In this document: positions 60,984 to 64,000 of the stretch, in pieces
Position numbering within the stretch: position 1 is the first letter of the stretch
Layout of the letters: each line of letters starts with the position of its first letter
NCBI GenBank assembly: GCA_023259375.1
Contig: JAHFQC010000011.1
Coordinates: forward strand, 1 to 64,000
Origin: Alphaproteobacteria bacterium
GTDB lineage: Bacteria > Pseudomonadota > Alphaproteobacteria > Micropepsales > Micropepsaceae
DNA: 64,000 bases
Reading direction: 5' to 3'
Program-made: the position numbers and the translations under genes
Notes under the pieces: generated by a model
What the model saw: only the letters and a program-made list of their open reading frames with translations
What the model was told of the DNA's origin: nothing
The model's database searches: none

Positions 60984-62258
60984 ATGCTTATCCTCGAACT
61001 GGCCGTCGTCGCCTTTCTGATCCTTCTCAACGGCGCCTTGGCGATGTCGGAACTGGCCATCGTTTCCTCCCGCCGGGCGCGGTTGAAGAGCTTTGCCGAC
61101 CGCCGTATCGCCGGTTCGCGCCGCGCCCTCGAACTCGCCGACAATCCGGGGCGGTTCCTTTCCACCGTGCAGATCGGCATTACGCTCGTCGGCGTGTTGT
61201 CGGGCGCGTTTTCCGGCGCCACGCTGGGCCTCAAACTCACCGCCTGGCTGATGACGCAGGGCCTTCCCGAAGCCGCTGCCGATGCGCTGGGCGTCGGCAC
61301 AGTGGTGGCGGGGATCACCTATCTATCGCTGATCGCGGGCGAGCTGGTGCCCAAGCAGATCGCGCTCGCCGATCCCGAACGCGTCGCGGTCAAGGTGGCG
61401 CCGGCGATGGTCGTGCTGCAGAAAATCGCGAGCCCCTTGGTGTGGCTCTTGGAAGTATCGGGCACTGCGGTTCTGCGCCTGATCGGCCGCAGCGAATCCA
61501 AACGCCAAGGCCCCACCGACGAGGAAATCAAGACCCTGATCGCCGAAGCCGAAAGCGCAGGCGTACTCGAAGCCGACGAGCGGCGGATGATCTCCGGCGT
61601 GATGCGGCTCGGCGACCGGCAGGCACGCGGCGTGATGACTCCGCGCACGGAAGTCGCGTGGATCGACACCAACGCCGCGCCGGAAGAGATCCGCGCCATC
61701 GCGGTCTCGACGCCGTTCACGCGCCTTCCCGCCGGCCCGAACATCGATGAGTTGTTAGGCGTCGTGCGCATTCATGAACTCCTCGCCGCCTATCTCAGCG
61801 GCCGGCCGTTCGAGATGGGAAAACTGATCCGGCCTGCGCCGGTGGTGTACGATCAAGCCGATGCGCTCGACGTGCTGGCGCTATTGCGCACCGCCAGCGT
61901 GCCGATGGCGCTGGTGCATGACGAATACGGCCACTTCGAAGGCGTGGTCACGCCCGCCAACATGATGGAAGCGATCGCCGGCAATCACGACGGCGCCCCG
62001 GGCGAACACGGCGCGGTGCGGCGCGAGGACGGTTCGTGGCTGATCGCGGGCGATCTCAATGCCGACGAGATGGCCGACATCATCGGCTTTGCTCTGCCCG
62101 CCCGTCGCGATTACCAGACCGCGGCCGGGTTCGTGCTGTCGCTGGCGCGCCATCTGCCGGTGACCGGCGAAGTGTTCTTGTCGCAGAACTGGCGTTTCGA
62201 AGTCGTCGACATGGATGGGCGCCGCATCGACAAGGTACTGGCGTCACGCCTGCCGTAG
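60984..62258 (+). CDS. CorC/HlyC-family membrane protein with CBS domains
   Basis: A 424-residue protein. The N-terminal CNNM/DUF21 membrane domain (1-~195: LAVVAFLILLNGALAMSELA; SELAIVSSRRARLKSFADRR) has about four helices. A CBS pair (~205-325: RQARGVMTPRTEVAWIDTNA) and the C-terminal CorC_HlyC domain (REDGSWLIAGDLNADEMADI) follow. Family members are linked to magnesium or cobalt homeostasis or heat tolerance; many have unknown substrates. It begins 94 bases after the KdpE-like gene and may be cotranscribed with it. Its 3' end overlaps that of the convergent symporter by 15 bases. Confidence 0.92.
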   Translation: MLILELAVVAFLILLNGALAMSELAIVSSRRARLKSFADRRIAGSRRALELADNPGRFLSTVQIGITLVGVLSGAFSGATLGLKLTAWLMTQGLPEAAADALGVGTVVAGITYLSLIAGELVPKQIALADPERVAVKVAPAMVVLQKIASPLVWLLEVSGTAVLRLIGRSESKRQGPTDEEIKTLIAEAESAGVLEADERRMISGVMRLGDRQARGVMTPRTEVAWIDTNAAPEEIRAIAVSTPFTRLPAGPNIDELLGVVRIHELLAAYLSGRPFEMGKLIRPAPVVYDQADALDVLALLRTASVPMALVHDEYGHFEGVVTPANMMEAIAGNHDGAPGEHGAVRREDGSWLIAGDLNADEMADIIGFALPARRDYQTAAGFVLSLARHLPVTGEVFLSQNWRFEVVDMDGRRIDKVLASRLP

Positions 62259-63629
62259 GCGCTTGCGCAGCATTCCGGCGCATATCACCACAGCGCTGAC
62301 CGCCAGCCCGACAAACAGCGGATGCAGCGGCAGATGGAAGACAAAGCGTCCGCACACCGCCGCCAACGTCGCCAGCGCCATTGAGGCGGCGGCCCAATGC
62401 CCCTTCAAATGCCCAGGCCAGAACACGGCGAGCGCCATCGGCAGGAACACGCCGGCACCGCGCAGCGCCATCGAGAGATAATTCCACGCCAGCACCTGAC
62501 TTCCGGCATTGGCGAGCGCAATCGCAAACGCCAGCGCTGTTACCGCCAGCACGGCGAAGCGGTTGAGCCACAACAACGCGTGCCCATCGCGGATTTTCAA
62601 AAGCCCGCGGCCGAAATCGCCCGCGATCATGGTGCCGATGCCGAGCGCCAGTCCCGAGATCGAGCCTACCACCGAGAACAGGATTCCGGCGAGGCCGATA
62701 CCGCCGATCACCGATGGCACTTCAGTGACCAGAAACACCGGCAGGGCGTAGATCGCCGCCATTTGCGGGTGCACCACATGCATCGCCATGCCGATCGCCA
62801 CGCACGGCAAGCCGACCGGAATGCAGAGCAACGCCGCCAACATCGTCCCGCGCGCGGCGGTTTTGGTGTCGACGGCGGAGAACATCGCCTGGATATAGGT
62901 CTGGGTGCAGATCATGCCGACCAGCAGCGCCACCACGTCGGCGACGGTTTCGGAAACGCCGTGCGCGAACGGATTGAACCACGGATCGAGCGGAAACGTC
63001 GCCGCGAAATTCGGCAAGCGGCCGAGCAATATCACCGCGGCAATCCCCGCCACCGCCAGCGCCAATCCGATCGCCGCCATCTTGAGCAGTCCGGCAAGAC
63101 CGGCGCCTTTGAGCCCGCCGAAAAAAACCGTGCCGATCACCAGCGCGGCGATGATCGCGCCCGCCTGCCACGACGCCAATCCGAACAACACGCTGACCAG
63201 CGCCACGCCAGAAATCGCGCTTGCCACTGCGCTGAACAGGATGCCGGTCGACGAGACGGCGCTGGCGATCAATCCGGCGGCACGGCCGTAATGCTGGGTG
63301 AGATATTGCGGCAAGGTTTCGAGGCACGAAGCGCGCAGCGGCTGGGCGTAGAGCCGCGCCATGATGATCAGCGCGATACCAACCCCGAGGGTGAACCACC
63401 ACGCCGTGATGCCGAACGAAAACGCCATCTGGGCGGTGCCGATGGTGGACGCGCCTGCGACCGACGTGCCGGCGATGCTGCCCGCGATCATGGTGGTGCC
63501 GGCACGCCGCCCGGAGAGCGAAAAGCCTTCCGCCGATCCGACTTTGCGCGCCGCATGCACGGCCAGCGCCACGAACGCAGCGAGCGTGGCGAACAATCCG
63601 AACAGATGTCCGAGGGAAAGCGTGAACAC
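62244..63629 (-). CDS. Sodium:solute symporter (SSS family)
   Basis: A 461-residue protein with 12-13 membrane helices. GRRAGTTMIAGSIAGTSVAG lies in the first pair of helices, and ALLVGMICTQTYIQAMFSAV resembles the fifth-repeat region of the LeuT-fold sodium symporters. Members take up proline, pantothenate, acetate, sugars or urea; the substrate is not clear. It converges with the CorC-family gene, sharing 15 bases at the stops. No neighbour suggests a catabolic partner. Confidence 0.88.
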   Translation of the reverse strand: MFTLSLGHLFGLFATLAAFVALAVHAARKVGSAEGFSLSGRRAGTTMIAGSIAGTSVAGASTIGTAQMAFSFGITAWWFTLGVGIALIIMARLYAQPLRASCLETLPQYLTQHYGRAAGLIASAVSSTGILFSAVASAISGVALVSVLFGLASWQAGAIIAALVIGTVFFGGLKGAGLAGLLKMAAIGLALAVAGIAAVILLGRLPNFAATFPLDPWFNPFAHGVSETVADVVALLVGMICTQTYIQAMFSAVDTKTAARGTMLAALLCIPVGLPCVAIGMAMHVVHPQMAAIYALPVFLVTEVPSVIGGIGLAGILFSVVGSISGLALGIGTMIAGDFGRGLLKIRDGHALLWLNRFAVLAVTALAFAIALANAGSQVLAWNYLSMALRGAGVFLPMALAVFWPGHLKGHWAAASMALATLAAVCGRFVFHLPLHPLFVGLAVSAVVICAGMLRKRLRQA

Positions 63630-63731
63630 GGCAACAGCCCTTCGCCAGGGGCGTTACACCCCCGGATCACGGCGATACAGCGTCAGGATTGCCGCATCCT
63701 GCCTCGCGAGACGGACGTATTAACTCCACTT

Positions 63732-63838
63732 CGTCATGGCCGGGCGTTCGACCCGGCCATCCAGGCGGCGGTGAAATCTGGAGCGGCGCTGGTATTTGCG
63801 CCTGGCACTGGATGGCCGGGTCAAGCCCGGCCATGACG
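63732..63838. repeat. Dispersed double-palindrome element
   Basis: Outer arms CGTCATGGCCGGGC (63,732-63,745) and GCCCGGCCATGACG (63,825-63,838) are perfect complements. Inner arms at 63,751-63,764 and 63,808-63,821 are also perfect over 14 bases. It is a common alphaproteobacterial intergenic element and lies in the gap after the symporter's start. Confidence 0.88.
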
Positions 63839-63865
63839 ATAGAAGGGATGTTCTGAATTAGGAAA

Positions 63866-64000
63866 CTACTGCGCCGCCACCGCGGGCGCGAATTTCGGCA
63901 GTTGCGACAGACGCTCGCTCACCAGTTTGGTGAGCAACACTTCGTCCTTCAGCGACGGGTGTGCATGGCAGGCCATCCAGTCGAGGCCGGTGAAGACCAC
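63866..64000 (-). CDS. C-terminal fragment of an unidentified protein
   Basis: The last 44 residues of a minus-strand gene whose start lies beyond the window. The reading VVFTGLDWMACHAHPSLKDE, then VLLTKLVSERLSQLPKFAPA, ends in VAAQ and a TAG stop. It has protein-like composition with a His/Cys pair (CHAHP). No family can be told from this length. Confidence 0.55.
   Translation of the reverse strand: MVFTGLDWMACHAHPSLKDEVLLTKLVSERLSQLPKFAPAVAAQ

Noticed and set aside
62397-63836. 479-codon plus-strand open frame
   Set aside because: Shadow of the symporter and of the repeat element.

Overview
This is a GC-rich bacterial chromosome segment, most likely from an alphaproteobacterium. The hopanoid genes hpnI-hpnJ-hpnK, a DUF2336 protein, an alphaproteobacterial-type TonB-dependent receptor, a PEP-CTERM protein and dispersed palindromes of the 'ggccggg' kind all point that way. 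A Rhizomicrobium/Micropepsaceae-like or sphingomonad/caulobacter-like host is a guess from gene content only.

The left backbone (1-14,626) carries a ferritin-like protein cut by the window edge, a class C beta-lactamase-fold serine hydrolase, a pentapeptide-repeat protein and a FIST-like unknown. It also carries the hopanoid side-chain cluster hpnIJK (minus strand), a 2-keto-3-deoxygluconate (Entner-Doudoroff) aldolase/kinase operon with a clear terminator and an upstream GACACCGGTGTC palindrome, and a DUF2336 protein ending just before tRNA-Gly(CCC).

Bases 14,654-35,735 form a roughly 21-kb genomic island. The last 47 bp of tRNA-Gly are repeated exactly at 35,689-35,735, giving attL and attR. 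Inside are a complete type I restriction-modification operon (hsdM-hsdS-hsdR) followed by a membrane-anchored J-domain protein, a tyrosine integrase with its small partner, a serine resolvase, several XRE-type regulators and a ribbon-helix-helix-like protein. There is also an HUH-endonuclease-like gene interrupted by one in-frame amber codon, and a compact nested-inverted-repeat structure at 28,692-28,829 that contains TAATATTAC. At the right end, a LysR regulator faces a three-gene operon: tandem-GNAT protein, isochorismatase-fold protein lacking its cysteine, and PaaK-like adenylating enzyme. This operon is the best candidate for an undescribed small-molecule system. Much of 28.6-30.1 kb is gene-poor.

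The right backbone (35,736-64,000) holds a methyltransferase, a PEP-CTERM protein with a close match to a sigma-54 promoter, a 1,071-residue membrane patatin, and a lysozyme-like protein joined to a Pro/Thr linker and membrane helices. Next come an arsenic operon (arsR-arsM-small Cys-rich membrane peptide-arsC/GNAT fusion-acr3), a LytS/LytR-type two-component pair, a large TonB-dependent receptor, and a copper/silver-type RND efflux set (cusB-cusA plus two small secreted proteins, with no outer-membrane partner here). The window closes with a KdpD/KdpE-like pair without kdpABC, a CorC/HlyC-family protein, a sodium:solute symporter and a second class of dispersed palindrome.
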